Of a stretch of 64,000 nucleotides of DNA, positions 10,541 to 21,911 are shown one piece after another. Origin of the DNA: Penium margaritaceum. Its lineage: Eukaryota; Streptophyta; Zygnematophyceae; Desmidiales; Peniaceae. Both the position numbers and the translations under genes were made by a program. The stretch covers positions 556,415 through 620,414 of the forward strand of contig SZWC01000031.1 of NCBI GenBank assembly GCA_023375785.1. The letters run 5' to 3'. The notes under the pieces were generated by a model. That model ran no database searches. It was not told the DNA's origin and saw only the letters and a program-made list of their open reading frames with translations. Within the stretch, counting starts at the first letter, position 1; each line of letters opens with the position of its first letter.

Positions 10541-11278
10541 TGTTGAAAAAGGAGCCATCTAGCTCAGTTTCAGGTCCATAGGAGCAAGTTCCATGAATGT
10601 ACCAGATGTATGCTCCGATTGTCTATCCAACTTCACCATTAGAAAAATCACGTGGCAAAATGTCTATGGTCCAAGTTTGAGGCCGATCCAACGGTCGGAT
10701 TGGGAGATATGAATTTTCAAAGTTTTCGGGGTCATCGACCGCCGATATCCTGGTGACCATGGGCGATGGCTCCATGCCTTAGCCTAAGAAAAGAAAAATG
10801 GCAAGGGGTCCAGGGTCAAGACCTGATGGAAGAAATATCCAAAAAGGTCCTAGATTCTTGGGTTGCCTTGTCAGAGTGTGCTGACTAGGAAAAGGTACCT
10901 CTCCTTACTATTTAGATAAGGTGAGATCCTTGTGTGCTAGCCATGGACACATGGCGATTCTCCATCGGATTGTGGGTTATGTGACCACAACGAGTGTACC
11001 ATGAGAGCATTTTCTAGCTCTATAGGTCGTGTGTGAGTGGTCAGCCTGATTGCTAGGCTGATTTCCTCCCTTGTGTGAGATTATGGACTCTAGTGTGTGA
11101 ACCTTAGCCTCCATGGCTAAGTGGTGTGGCTTGTGAGAGGGCTGACTTGGCCAAGCTCTAGCTCTATATGTACTCCATCATTTTGAGTGATTCAACAATC
11201 ATTCTTCAGCACAAGTGATGACTTTCCAGTCCCTCATGCTCGCTGCTCCAAGGCTTCCTCTCTCCTGCAGTTCCAACA
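10541..11278 (+). repeat. Family A LTR shared by A1 and A2
   Basis: Starts TGTTGAAAAAGGAGCC and ends TTCCAACA; 738 bp. A polypurine tract precedes it and a primer site follows it (11281), so it is the 3' LTR of one element and the 5' LTR of the next. Confidence 0.9.
11164..11170 (+). promoter_or_regulatory. TATA-like motif in family A LTR
   Basis: CTATATG lies about 110 bp before the LTR end and is found in most A LTRs as 'ctctatatgtactcc'. It is a candidate core promoter on motif and position only. Confidence 0.35.
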
Positions 11279-11280
11279 CT

Positions 11281-11292
11281 TGGTATCAACGC
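11281..11292 (+). other. Primer-binding site, A2
   Basis: TGGTATCAACGC two bases after the shared LTR; a slightly altered form of the tRNA-iMet 3'-end site. Confidence 0.8.
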
Positions 11293-11927
11293 CAAGTTCT
11301 GCCGCTTTCAGCCAGCACAGGCCGTCACTTTGAGAGTGATGGGATGGGGTCAAACCTTCACTAAATTTGAGAATAAACCACTTGATCGCAAAGTTCAAGT
11401 GACAAGCTTTTCTACGAGCCCAAGATCGGGAAGATCCAACGGTCGGATTGAGAGTTATGTGCAAAACGAGGTCGGCCAGGGGTACACACTTTTCTCTGAG
11501 TAAGAATGTCGCCTTGTGATGACCATAACTCTCTTGTTTCTTTGTCAAATTTAAAAAGTAGCACATGCTAATTCAATTATTTTCCCTAAGCTTTCCATTG
11601 GTGCAAACATTATTTGCATTCCATCAGTACGATTGGGAGAAACGCCGTTTACAAGCTGGCTGGTGTGAGCTGGAGTAAGAGCAGAAGCATACCCTCTTTT
11701 CAAGAGGGCATATCTTTCAAAATCCCCTGTTGATGACCCAATTTTATGGGTCTAACTGAAAGGTTTTGAGCTGAATTTTCCAGTGGTGGGCTCCGTTTTC
11801 TAACATTCCCAGTCTGCTGGCCCCTACAGTCCATTTTCTGTCAGACATATTTCTGGCAGAAGCAGTAGCAGAAGCATGGGTAGCGCTGCCACTGAATAGC
11901 AGCGCTGAGCATCACCAAAGCTAAAAA

Positions 11928-12870
11928 TTGCAGCACCAGGCGTGGTAACAGTAGTCCAGCCCTTGGAGAGGCTGGAAGGACGCGCCAACTTCACGTTTTG
12001 GAAGATCCGTACCCGCCTCCTTTTGCATGAGAGGGGCTTGTGGGAGGTGGTGAGCGGCGACGAGCGCGCTCCGCCTCCACAGGCAAAAGGCATCACCGCA
12101 GCAGAGGTGGTGGTGGGGAAGACGCCGGAGAAAGGTGCAACAGAAAGATGCAAGTTCATCTACAATTGTAGCAGCGACATATGAGGAGTGGAAGAAGAAG
12201 GACAGGCAGGCCTACAGGCTGCTTGTCAACACCATCTCCAACCCGCATCTTCAGTACGTGAGTGACAAGGCTACTGCAAAAGAGGGGTGGGACACGTTGT
12301 GCAAGAAGTATAAAAGCAAGGATCCTACATTCTTCATGCTTTTGGAGGAGAAGATGATGGCGTTGAAAATGCAGGGTGGCGAAGGGATGGAGGCGTACTT
12401 GGACAGGGCAAAGGAGCTGGCGAAGCAACTGAAAGTGGCCGGCAACCCTGTGGAAGACACGCGCTTCAATCTCCTCTTGTTGATGGGGACTCCCAACGAG
12501 CTATGGCACGGTACGAGAGACGTTGGAGTGCCAGCCGACTCTCGACCTGGACTTCATCTGCACGCACCTGGTGCAGGTAGAACTGCGTTGCAATGCAACA
12601 AAGCGGAATGGTGGCAGCAGCAACAGTGAAGCAGCTTTCATGGCCATGGACTCACGCAACCAGCATTAGCAGCAGTCTGGGCAGCAGAGAGGCAAGAAGA
12701 AAGGCAAGTGCCACTATTGCCAGAAAGAGAGGCACTACAAGAAAGAGTGCTTCAAGTTCAAGAGGGACCAGAAGGAGCAGCAGCAGCACTAGTAAAAGCA
12801 GCAATCTCCACAGCAACAGCAGCAGCAGTCACAGCAACGTCAGCAGCAGCAGCAGCAGAACCTGAGCGGC
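11928..12870 (+). pseudogene. A2 gag remnant
   Basis: Same layout as A1 gag: an N-terminal capsid-type region (LEGRANFTFWKIRTRLLL; KMQGGEGMEAYLDRAKEL), a CCHC knuckle near 12710-12755 and a CAG-rich tail at 12776-12862. The leader before it is about 630 bp. Broken copy. The start is placed by comparison with A1 and the element at 42703-49266. Confidence 0.75.
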
Positions 12871-15800
12871 GTGCGCCATTTGGGCAACATGAACATGGCA
12901 AAGGAGGTGCGCGACCGCCTCTTCATGCCAAAGTCTGACATGTCGCAGAAGGAGAAGGCTGATCTGGCGTGGTACAAAGACTCCGGTTGTACCAAGAGCC
13001 TGACGCACCACAAGGAATAGTTTACGCAGCTACTCTCCATTCCCCCCCGTCTGATTGCTTTGGGTGATGATCGGGTGGTGTATGCTGAGGGGATTGGGAT
13101 TGTGGAGATGTGGTTGGAGACCCCGCGTGGCATTGAAGTGGGAGTATTCCATGGCATGCTGTATGTACTTGATGCTGCGTTCAACCTTCTTTCAGTGTCC
13201 TCTCTCACCAACACATGATGCATGTCGTCTTTGACGACGACTATGACTACATCCTCGACAAGGAAACCGGAGAGGAGTTGGCCAGGTCGGTGAAAGAGGG
13301 CGACATGTACCGCCTGCTGGGGGCGAGCAAGATCCCGTGCGAGCAGAGTTTTGAAGCAGTGGTGCAGGCCACAAATGGCGAAATCTGGCATGCGCGCTAT
13401 GGCCACATCGGCATGCGCGCCTTGCAGCAACTTCAAACGAAGGAGATGGTGCGTGACGTACCCACTATTTCTAACTTTGAGCAGCATTTGTGTATCCGCT
13501 GTTTGGAAGGGAAGCAGCATCGTGAAGCGTTCTCTGGAGTAGGGGAGCGCGCGAAGGAGGTGCTGGAGCTGGTCCACACAGATTTATGTGGCCCGATGAA
13601 GACTCAGAGCTTTGGAGACTCTAGGTATTTTCTCACCTTCATGGATGATTTCAGCCGTTACACTGCTGTGTACTTCCTTTCCTCCAAGGACCAATGCTTT
13701 GACAGGTTCAAGGAGTTCAAGGCAATGGTGGAGAGCCAGAATGGCAAGAATATCAAGGCGCTGCGCAGCGACCGCGGTGGAGAGTACCTGAGCAAGGAGT
13801 TCTAGGACTACCTCGCAGCAGCAGGCATCAAGACGTAGCGCACCATGCCATACTCGCCGCAGCAGAATGGCGTAGCAAAACGCGCCAATCGCACCATCGT
13901 TGAGTCGACGCGCTCCATGCTACACGCGGTTAGACAAACCTACAACGTTTGGGCCGAAGCAGTGAGCACTGCGGTGTACATCAAGAACTGCATTCCAACC
14001 AAGGCCCTGGAGCAGATGACGTCGTACGAGGCGTGGTGTGGTTAGAAGCCGAGCGTGGGTCATCTTCGTGTATTTGGCAGCTTGGCGCACATGCACGTGC
14101 CAAAGGAGAAGCGGCAAAAGTGGGTCGCGAAGAGCGCGCAGATGCTCATGATTGGCTACGACGTGGCAAGTAAGGCTTATCGCCTTTACGAGAGGGATAC
14201 AGGCCACTTCATCATCTCCAGGAATGTCGTCTTCAACGAGAACAACGTCATTGGCACCAACATCATCTGTGAAGAGGTAGTAGAAGGAACAGCTGACGAG
14301 GCAGTGGGAGTAGATATCCTTCTTGACCCATTTTCTCCTGATCCTTCCTCCACTGTGACAGTGGGAGAACCAGTCTAATCTCCCATGTCTGATGCATCAG
14401 ATACAACGGCTTCATCGACAGAAGCAGAGGAAGAACATGCACCACAATTAGCAGAAGCAGTTGTGCCAACAGTACCGCACCAGGCGCATGCTAACGCTCC
14501 AACACCAGGTCGCAGGTACCCTCTCAGGGTGCGCTACAAGCCTGGTGAGCGCGGGTATTTCTAGATGCTCAAGATACCAGACCAGATGAACGTCGTAGTT
14601 GCAGTAGACTCTGATGAGCCGACGTCGTACAAGGAGGCCATGGCGACTCCACATTCAGCAGATTGGACGCAAGCTATGTAGCGGGAGATACAGTCACAGA
14701 TCGACAACGTTACGTGGCAGCTGACTGAACGTCCACCTGGACGTAAGGTGATAAAGTGCAAGTGGGTGTTCAAGAAGAGGCGGGGAGCAGATGGCAACCT
14801 TGAAAAGTACAAGGCGAGGCTGGTCGCCAAGGGCTACTCGCAGCAGGAAGGCATCGACTACACAGAAAAGTTTGATCGCGTTGCAAAGTTTGCTTCTGTA
14901 CATACGTTCCTTTCTTATGCAGCAGCTAAGGACTTTGAGATCCACCACATGGACGTCAAGACGGCGTTCTTGAACGGTGACTTGGAAAAGGAGATTTACA
15001 TGGAACAGCCGGAGGTGTTCGTCATGGATGGCTAGGAGGACCTGTTTTGGAAGCTGTACGGCCTCAAGCAAGCGTCGCGTGCTTGTAACCAGAAGTTGGA
15101 TGCCGCGTTGCAGTGCATGGGGTTTGAGCGCAGCAAGTGTGACTACAACTTTTATCGCTGGCAACATGAGCATGAGGTCCTTATCATCATCGTGTCTGTG
15201 GATGACATGCTCCTTCTTTTCGAAAGCATGTCTACACTATAGGAGTTCAAGGAAGCAATGCAGGAGCGCTTCGAGATGTCTGATCTCTGGGAGGCATCAT
15301 ACTTCATCGGTATCCAGATCATGCGTGATCGCAAATCACGCTCTCTCTCACTGCAGCAGAGCCGCTACATCAAGGATGTCTTGCAGCGGTTCAACATGGC
15401 AGATGCAAAACCCATCGGCACGCCGCTGGAGACGCGGCAGTACCTTGTGAGCTTCAATGGAGAAGCGGATGCAGCTGAGTGGCAGAAGTACCAGAGCGCC
15501 GTCGGCAGCCTCATGTACATGATGGTTGCAACCAGGCCGGACCTCGCACAGGCTGTTAGCGCTGTGAGCCAGCACATGGCCAATCCCGGACCTGAGTACC
15601 TGAAGGCGGTGAAGCGGATCTACCGCTACCTTGCTGGAACCATCAACATCGGCATCACCAACAACGGCAACGACAACAGCATCATCGGCTGCACAGACGC
15701 AGATTGGGCTGCAAGCCCTGAGGACCGCAAGTCCATCTCTAGACATGTGTTCGTCATGAATGGTGGGGCCATCAACTGGTGTAGCAAGCGGCATGTGGTT

Positions 15801-16148
15801 GTGGCCACCTCAAGCACGAAAGCTGAGAACGTCTCTCTCAGCTTTGGAGCCAAGGAAGCTGTTTGGCTTCAACGTCTCATGGCAGAGATGAGTGAGAGTG
15901 CTGCAGTTCCAATTATTGTGCGCGCCGTCAACCATAGCGCAATCGCACTCGCGAATAATCCTAAGCACCATGCACGCACCAAGCACATTGACATCACATA
16001 TCACTTCATGAGGCACATGGTACAGGAGGGAGCTATCAAGCTGGAGTTTACTCCAACCAGCAAGCAGGTCGCTGATGTCTACACCAAGCCAGTGACTCGT
16101 GAGAAGCAGCAGTTCTGCATGAAGGCACGTGGACTCAACCCACTATGA
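12871..16148 (+). pseudogene. A2 pol remnant
   Basis: Protease near 12900-13260 (WYKDSGCTKSLTHHKE), GAG-pre-integrase near 13380-13540 (WHARYGHIGMRALQQLQTKE), integrase near 13560-14040 ([31 protein letters not shown]), RT near 14740-15380 (KWVFKKRRGADGNLEKYKAR), and RNase H near 15680-16130 (CTDADWAASPEDRKSIS; ARTKHIDITY). Broken copy. Standard copia order; this enzyme set copies the RNA to DNA and integrates it. Confidence 0.85.
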
Positions 16149-16167
16149 CTGCGGCAAAGTAGGCAAT

Positions 16168-16906
16168 TGTTGGGAAAGGATCCATCCGGCTCAGTTACGA
16201 GTCCACAAGAGCATGTTCTAGGAAAGTACCAGGTGCTTGCTCTGATTGTCAATCGGATCTCACCATTGGAAAGATCAGGTGGCAAAATGTCTATGGTCCA
16301 AGTTTGAGGCCGATCCAACGGTCGGATTGTGAGATATGAATTTTCAAAGTTTTTGGGGTCGTCGAGCGTTGATATCCGGGTGACCATGGGCGATTGCTCC
16401 ATGCCTTTGGCTGAGAAAAAGAAAAAAGCAAGAGGTCCAGGGTCAAGACCTGATGGGAGAAATATCCAAAAAGGTCCTAGATTCTTGGGTTGTCTTGTCA
16501 GAGTGTGCTGACTAGGAAAAAGGTACCTCTTCGTACTTTCTAGGTGAGGTGAGATCGTTGTATGCTAGCCATGGACACTTGGCGATTCTCCATGGGATTG
16601 TGGGTTATGTGACCACTAGGAGTGTACCATGAAAGCATTTTCTAGCGCTCTAGGACGTGTGTGAGTGGTCAGCCCGATTGCTAGGCTGATTTCCTCCCTT
16701 GTGCGAGATTATGGATTCTAGTGTGTGAGCCTTAGCCTTCATGGCTAAGTGGTGTGGCTTGTGAGAGGGCTGACCTGGCCAAGCTCTAGCTCTATATGTA
16801 CGCCATCATTTTGAGTGATTCAAAAACCATTGTTCAGCACATGTGATGCCCTTCTAGTCCCACATACTCGCTGCTCCAAGGCTCCCTTTCTCCTTCAGTT
16901 CCAACA
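16168..16906 (+). repeat. Family A LTR, right end of A2
   Basis: Starts TGTTGGGAAAGGATCC and ends GTTCCAACA; 739 bp. The base after CAACA begins inverted integrase sequence GGAAGTACACAG, the same junction as at 25231/25232. Confidence 0.9.
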
Positions 16907-19110
16907 GGAAGTACACAGCACTGTAACGGCTGAAATCATGAATGATGGGGAGAAAATACCTAGAGCCTCCAAAGCTCTGAGTCTGCATTGGGCCACACAA
17001 ATCTGTGCGGCCCATTACCTCCTTTGCGCACTCCCCTACTCCAGAGAATGCCTAGCAACACTGCTTCCCCTCCAGACAGCCGATGCACAACTGTTGCTCA
17101 AATTTAGAGATGGTGGGCAAGTCACGCACCATCTGCTTTGTTTGAAGTTTCCGCAAGGCGCGCATGCCCATGTGACCGTAGCGCGCATGCCAGATTTTGC
17201 CATCTATGGAGTCCACCACTGCCACAAGACTCTACTCGCGTGGGATCTTGGTCACCCCCCGCAGGCGGTACATGTCGCCTTCCTTCTCCGACCTGGCCAA
17301 CTCCTCTCCGGTTTCCTTGTCAAGGATGTAGCCATAGACGTCGTCAAAGACAGCTCGCATTCCTGTGTTGGTGAGAGAGGACACTAAGAGAAGGTTGAAC
17401 GCAGTATCAGGTACATACAACGCACCATGGAACACTCCCACATCAATGCCACGAAGGGTCTCCAACCACGCCTCCACAATCCCAATCCCTTTAGCATACA
17501 CCACCCGATCATCACCCAAAGCAATCCGACGGGGGGAATGGAGCGCAGCTGCGTAAACCACTCCTTGTGGTGCCTTAGGCTCTTGGTACACCCGGAGTCA
17601 TTGTACCACGCTAGATCCGCCTTCTCCTTCTGCGACATGTCAGACTTCGCCATGAAGAGGCGGTCGCGCACCTCCTTGGCCAAGTTCATATTGCCCAAAT
17701 GGCGCACGCCGGTCTGGTATTGCTGCTGCTGCTGCTATTGTTCACATTGCTGTGATTGCTGCTGCTGTTGTTGTGAAGATAGCTGATTTTGCTGCTGCTG
17801 TTGCTGCTGCTGCTCCTTCTCGTCCCTCTTGAACTTGAGGCACTCTTTCTTATAGTGCCCCTGTTCCTGGAAATAGTGGAAGTTGCCCTTCTTCATTATA
17901 GTGCCCCTCTTTCTGGCAATAGTGGAACCGAACGGCGTGTCTTCCATAGGGTTGCCGGCCTCTTCCAGTTGCTTCGCTAGCTCCTTTGCCCTGTCCAAGT
18001 ACGCCTCCATCCCTGCAACACCGTACATTTTCAGCGCCATCATCTTCTCCTCCAAAAGCATGAGGAATGCAAGATCCTTGCTCTCATACTTCTTGCACAA
18101 CGTGTCCCACCCAGCTTTTGTAGTAGCCTTGTCACTCGCGTACTAAAGATGCGGGTTGGAGATGGTGTTAACAAGCAGCCTGTAGGCCTGCCTGTCCTTC
18201 TTCTTCCACTCCTCATGTACCACCGCTGCAGTTGTAGATGGACTTGCATTTGCTGCACCTTTATGTGGCGTCTTCCCCGCCACCACCTCTGCTGCGGTGA
18301 TGTCTTTTGCCTGTGGAGGTCGAGCGCGCTCGTCGCCGCTCACCACCTCCACAAGCCCCTCTCCTCCAGAAGGAGGCGGTTATAGATCTTCCAAACCGTG
18401 AAATTGGCGCGTCCTTCCAGCCTCTCCAAGGGCTGGGCTACTGTTACCACGCCTGCTACTACCATTTTGAGCTTTGGTGATGCTCAACGGTGCCCTTGAG
18501 TGGCGGCGCTACCCCTGCTTTTGTTGCTGCTTCTGCCATAAATATTTCTCAAAGGAAATAGACTGTAGAGGCCAGGAGACTGGGAATTTGGAAATACAGA
18601 GCCCACCAGTGAAACATTCAGCTCAAAACCTTTCAGATCGACCCATAAAACAAGGTCATCAACAGGGGATGTTCAAAGATATGCCCTTTTGAAAACAGGG
18701 TATGCTGCTCCTCCTACTCCAGCTCACACGAGCCAGCTTGTAAACGGCGTTTCTCCCAAACGTACTTATGGCATGCAAAGCTTTTTGCACCAATAGAATG
18801 CTCAGGAAAAACACTTCAATTTGTATGTGCTACTTTTAAATTTTTACAAAGAAACAAGAGAGTTATGGTCATCACAAGGCAAAAGTCTTACTCAGAGAGA
18901 TGAGTGTAGCCTTGGCCGACCTCGTTGTGAGCATATCTCAATCGGACCGTTCGATCTTCAAGATTTGGGGCTCGTTGGAAAGCTTGTTTGTAGAAGGTGA
19001 TGATTGTATGGTCAATTATCAAGTTTAGTGAAGGTTTCATCCCAACCTGTCACTCTCAAAGTGACGGCCTGTGCTGGCTCAAAGTGGCAGAACTTGGCTA
19101 TGATACAAAG
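16907..19110 (-). mobile_element. Inverted half-element of family A: integrase to primer site
   Basis: Read on the minus strand this is the 5' half of an A element: a primer-site-like stretch near 19096-19109, leader (about 18466-19095), gag (about 17700-18465, with CCHC/CAG region and KYESKDLAFLMLLEEKMMAL), protease (about 17232-17640, WYNDSGCTKSL), GAG-pre-integrase and the first part of integrase, ending at 16907. There it is fused to the CAACA end of the plus-strand LTR of A2. No RT or RNase H follows in this orientation. It is a broken copy. The topology fits an inversion product of self-integration of copia cDNA, which is inference. Confidence 0.82.
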
Positions 19111-19504
19111 TGTTGGAACTGGAGGAGAGAGGGAGCCTTGGAGCAACAAGCATGTGAAACTGGAAGGGCATCACTTATGCTGAAGAATGGTTTTTGATTC
19201 ACTCAAAATGGAGTACATATAGAGCTAGAGCTTGGGCAAGTCAGCCCTCTCACAAGCCACACCACTTAGCCATGGAGGCTAAGGCTCACACACTAAGGTC
19301 CATAATCTCACACAAGAGAGGAAATCAGCCTAGCAATCAGGCTGACCACTCACACACGACCTAGAGAGCTAGAAAATGCTCTCATGGAACACTCCTTATG
19401 GTCACATATCCCACAATGACATGGGGAATCGCCATGTATCCATGGCTAAGCCATGGAGCCATCGCCCATGGTCACCCAGATATCGGCGGTCGATGACCCC
19501 GAAA
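19111..19504 (-). repeat. Family A LTR part (minus strand)
   Basis: Begins TGTTGGAACTGGAGGAGAG directly after the inverted primer site and follows the A LTR in inverse orientation to about 19504, where plus-strand leader sequence of A3 begins. Confidence 0.8.
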
Positions 19505-19926
19505 AGACTGTTGCCTTGTGATGACCATAACTCTATCATTTCTTTGTCAAGTTTAAAACATAGCACTTACGAATTAAAGTATTTTTCCTATTCTTTTTAT
19601 TGGTGTAAAAATATTTGCATTCCTATGGTATGTTTGGGAGAAACGTCATTGACAAGCTGACTGGTCTGAGCTGGAGTAGGAGCAGCAGCATACCCTGTTT
19701 TAAAGGGGCATATCTCTGAAAATCGCTTCTTGATGACCCTGTTTTATGGATCGATCTGAACGGTTTTGAGCTGAATCCTCTAGTTAAGGGCTCCGTTTCT
19801 TCAAATTGCCAGTCTACTAGCCTCTGTAGTCACTTTCCTTTCAGACAGATTTCTGGCAAAAGTAGCTGCAAAAGCAGGGGTAGCGCCGCCACTCAAGGGC
19901 AGCACTGAGCATCATCAAAGGTCAAC

Positions 19927-20870
19927 ATGGTAGCAGCAGGCGTGGTAACAGCAGCCCAGCCCTTAGAGAGGCTGGATGGATGTGGCAACTCCACGTTTTG
20001 GAAGATCCCTACCCGCCTCCTTTTGGAGGAGAGGGGCTTCTAGGAGGTGGTGAGGGGCGACGAGCGCGCTCCGCCTCCACACGCAAAAGGCATCACCGCA
20101 ACAGAGGTGGTGGCGGGGAAGACGCCGCAGAAAGGTGCAGCAGATGCAAGTTCATCTACAACTGCAGCGGCGGCATATGAGGAGTGGAAGAAGGACAGGC
20201 AGGCCTACAGGCTGCTTGTCCACACCATCTCCAACCCACATCTTTAGTACCTGAGTGACAAGGCTACTGCAAAAGAGGGGTGGGACACGTTATGCAAGAA
20301 TTATGAGAGCAAGGATCCTGCATTCCTCATGCTTTTGGAGGAGAAGATGATGGTATTGAAAATGCAGGGTGGCGAAGGGATGGAGGCGTACCTGGACAGG
20401 GCAAAGGAGTTGGCGAAGCAGCTGAAAGCGGCCGGCAACCCTGTGGAACACACGCGCTTCGTTCTCCTCTTGTTGATGGGGACTCCCAACGAGCTATGAC
20501 ACAGTACGAGAGACTTTCGACTGCCAGCCGACTCTCGATCTGGACTTCATCTGCACGCACCTGCTGCAGGTAGAACTGCGTCGCAATGCAACAAAGTGCA
20601 ATGGCGGCAGCAGTAGCAGTGAAGCAGCTTTCATGGCCATGGACTCACGCAACCAGCAGCAGTAGCAGTCTGGGCAGTAGAGAGGCAAAAAGAAAGGCAA
20701 GTGCCACTATTTCCAGAAAAAGGGGCACTATAAGAAAGAGTGCTTCAAGTTCAAGAGGGACCAGAAGGAGCAGCAGCAGTAGCAGCAAAAGCAGTAATCT
20801 CCACAGCAACAACAGCAGCAGTCACGGCAACGTCAGCAGCAGCAGCAGCAGAACCACACCGGCGTGCGCC
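19927..20870 (+). pseudogene. A3 gag remnant
   Basis: The ATG at 19927 is in the same place relative to the leader as in A1. The capsid-type region (KMQGGEGMEAYLDRAKELAK), the knuckle region near 20700-20745 and the CAG-rich tail at 20770-20855 are recognisable. Broken copy. Confidence 0.75.
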
Positions 20871-21568
20871 ATTTTGGCAACATGAACATGGCGAAGGAGG
20901 TGCGCGACCGCCACTTCATGGCAAAGTCTGACATGTCGTATAAGGAGAAGGCGGGTCTGGCGTGGTACAAGGACTCCGGGTGTACCAAGAGGCTGACGCA
21001 CCACAAGGAATGGTTTACGCAGCTGCTCTCCATTCCCCCCCTGTCGAATTGCTTTGGATGATGATCGGGTGGTGTATGCTGAGGGGATTAGGATTGTGGA
21101 GATGTGGTTGGAGACCGCGCATGGCATTGAAATAGAGTGTTCCATGGCGTGCAGTATGTACTTGATGCTGCGTTCAACCTTCTTTCAGTTTCCTCTCTCA
21201 CCAACACAGGACTGCGTGTCGTCTTTGACGACGACTATGGCTACATCCTCGACAAGGAAACAGGAGAGGAGTTGGCCAGGTCGGTGAAAGAAGGCGACAT
21301 GTACCGCTTGCTGGGGGCGACCAAGATCACGCGCGAGTAGAGTCTTGAAGCAGTGGTGCAGGCCACAGATGGCAAAATCTGGCATGCGCACTATGGCCAC
21401 ATCGCCATGCGCGCCTTGCAGCAACTTCAAACGAAGCAGATGGTGCGTGAGTTACCCACCATTTCTAACTTTGAGCAGCAGTTGTGTATCGGCTGTTTGG
21501 AGGGGAAGCAGCATCGCGAGGCGTTCTTTGGAGTAGGGGAGCGCGCGAAAGAGGTTTTGGAGCTGGTC

Positions 21569-21576
21569 CACACAGA
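21569..21576. repeat. 8-bp target duplication CACACAGA, left copy
   Basis: CACACAGA precedes the MITE; the same 8 bases follow it at 21904-21911. The empty site in other A copies has CACACAGA once. Confidence 0.9.
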
Positions 21577-21903
21577 TAAGGCTGCACACCAAATCCTAGG
21601 ATTCGTGAATAAGATTCGTGAACCCAGAAAAAGATTCGGATTCGGGGATCCAAATCCTTCATGAGGATTCGATTCGGGATTCGGAGATCCTTTCCCTATT
21701 GTTTCAACATGGAAAACAGGGATTTATGTGGCAGATTAGAGGATTTTTACGTGCCATCACCCATAGGATTCGGAAAAGATTCGTGAATCTTACGGATTCG
21801 TGAATCCAGATTCGGATTCGTGAATCAAACCCAGACCTGGATTCGGATTCGTGAATCCGAATCCAATCTGGGATCCGGGAATCTTACCCGGTGTGCACCC
21901 TTA
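21577..21903. mobile_element. hAT-like MITE, 327 bp
   Basis: A short non-coding DNA transposon. It begins TAAGGCTGCACACC and ends GGTGTGCACCCTTA, giving terminal inverted repeats matching at 13 of 14 positions, and is flanked by an 8-bp target duplication. An 8-bp duplication with TIRs of the T-A-(A/G)-G-G-x-T-G-C-A type is characteristic of the hAT superfamily. The interior carries about fourteen copies of ATTCG, mostly as GATTCG or its complement, including a 26-bp near-perfect palindrome at 21839-21864 (12-bp arms). Such subterminal repeats are typical transposase-binding arrays. It has no room for a transposase, so it would have moved using one encoded elsewhere. Its insertion post-dates the A3 element. 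It appears intact as a MITE. Confidence 0.88.
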
Positions 21904-21911
21904 CACACAGA
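21904..21911. repeat. 8-bp target duplication CACACAGA, right copy
   Basis: Right copy of the duplication flanking the MITE at 21577-21903. Confidence 0.9.

Larger units (their letters stand above)
4922..11278 (+). mobile_element. Copia family A element A1 (LTR to LTR)
   Basis: An element of about 6.36 kb with LTRs at 4922-5659 and 10541-11278 (738 bp each), a tRNA-iMet primer site, a leader of about 630 bp, gag, then pol in copia order (protease, GAG-pre-integrase, integrase, RT, RNase H), and a purine-rich tract before the 3' LTR. All parts are recognisable, but it is broken, with roughly ten breaks. The two LTRs differ at scattered sites along their length, so the copy is not recent; no alignment was run. 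Its 3' LTR also serves as the left LTR of the next element, so A1 and A2 form a shared-LTR tandem. No target duplication is visible because both outer flanks are other A sequence. Confidence 0.9.
11279..16906 (+). mobile_element. Copia family A element A2 (shares left LTR)
   Basis: Continues from the shared LTR 10541-11278 with a primer site at 11281-11292, leader, gag, pol, a purine tract and the LTR 16168-16906. All copia domains are recognisable in order. It is broken, with roughly ten breaks. Diagnostic variants ('gagcatgaggtcc' in RT, 'cagttac' near the LTR start, 'ggattctagtg' in the LTR) are shared with A3 (19505-25231) but not with A1, so A2 and A3 are a sublineage. To its right is an inverted integrase-to-leader segment rather than unrelated DNA. 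Confidence 0.88.

Noticed and set aside
21577-21903. Repeated GATTCG units considered as a CRISPR-like or satellite array
   Set aside because: Units are unevenly spaced on both strands within TIRs and an 8-bp duplication, which a MITE explains fully.
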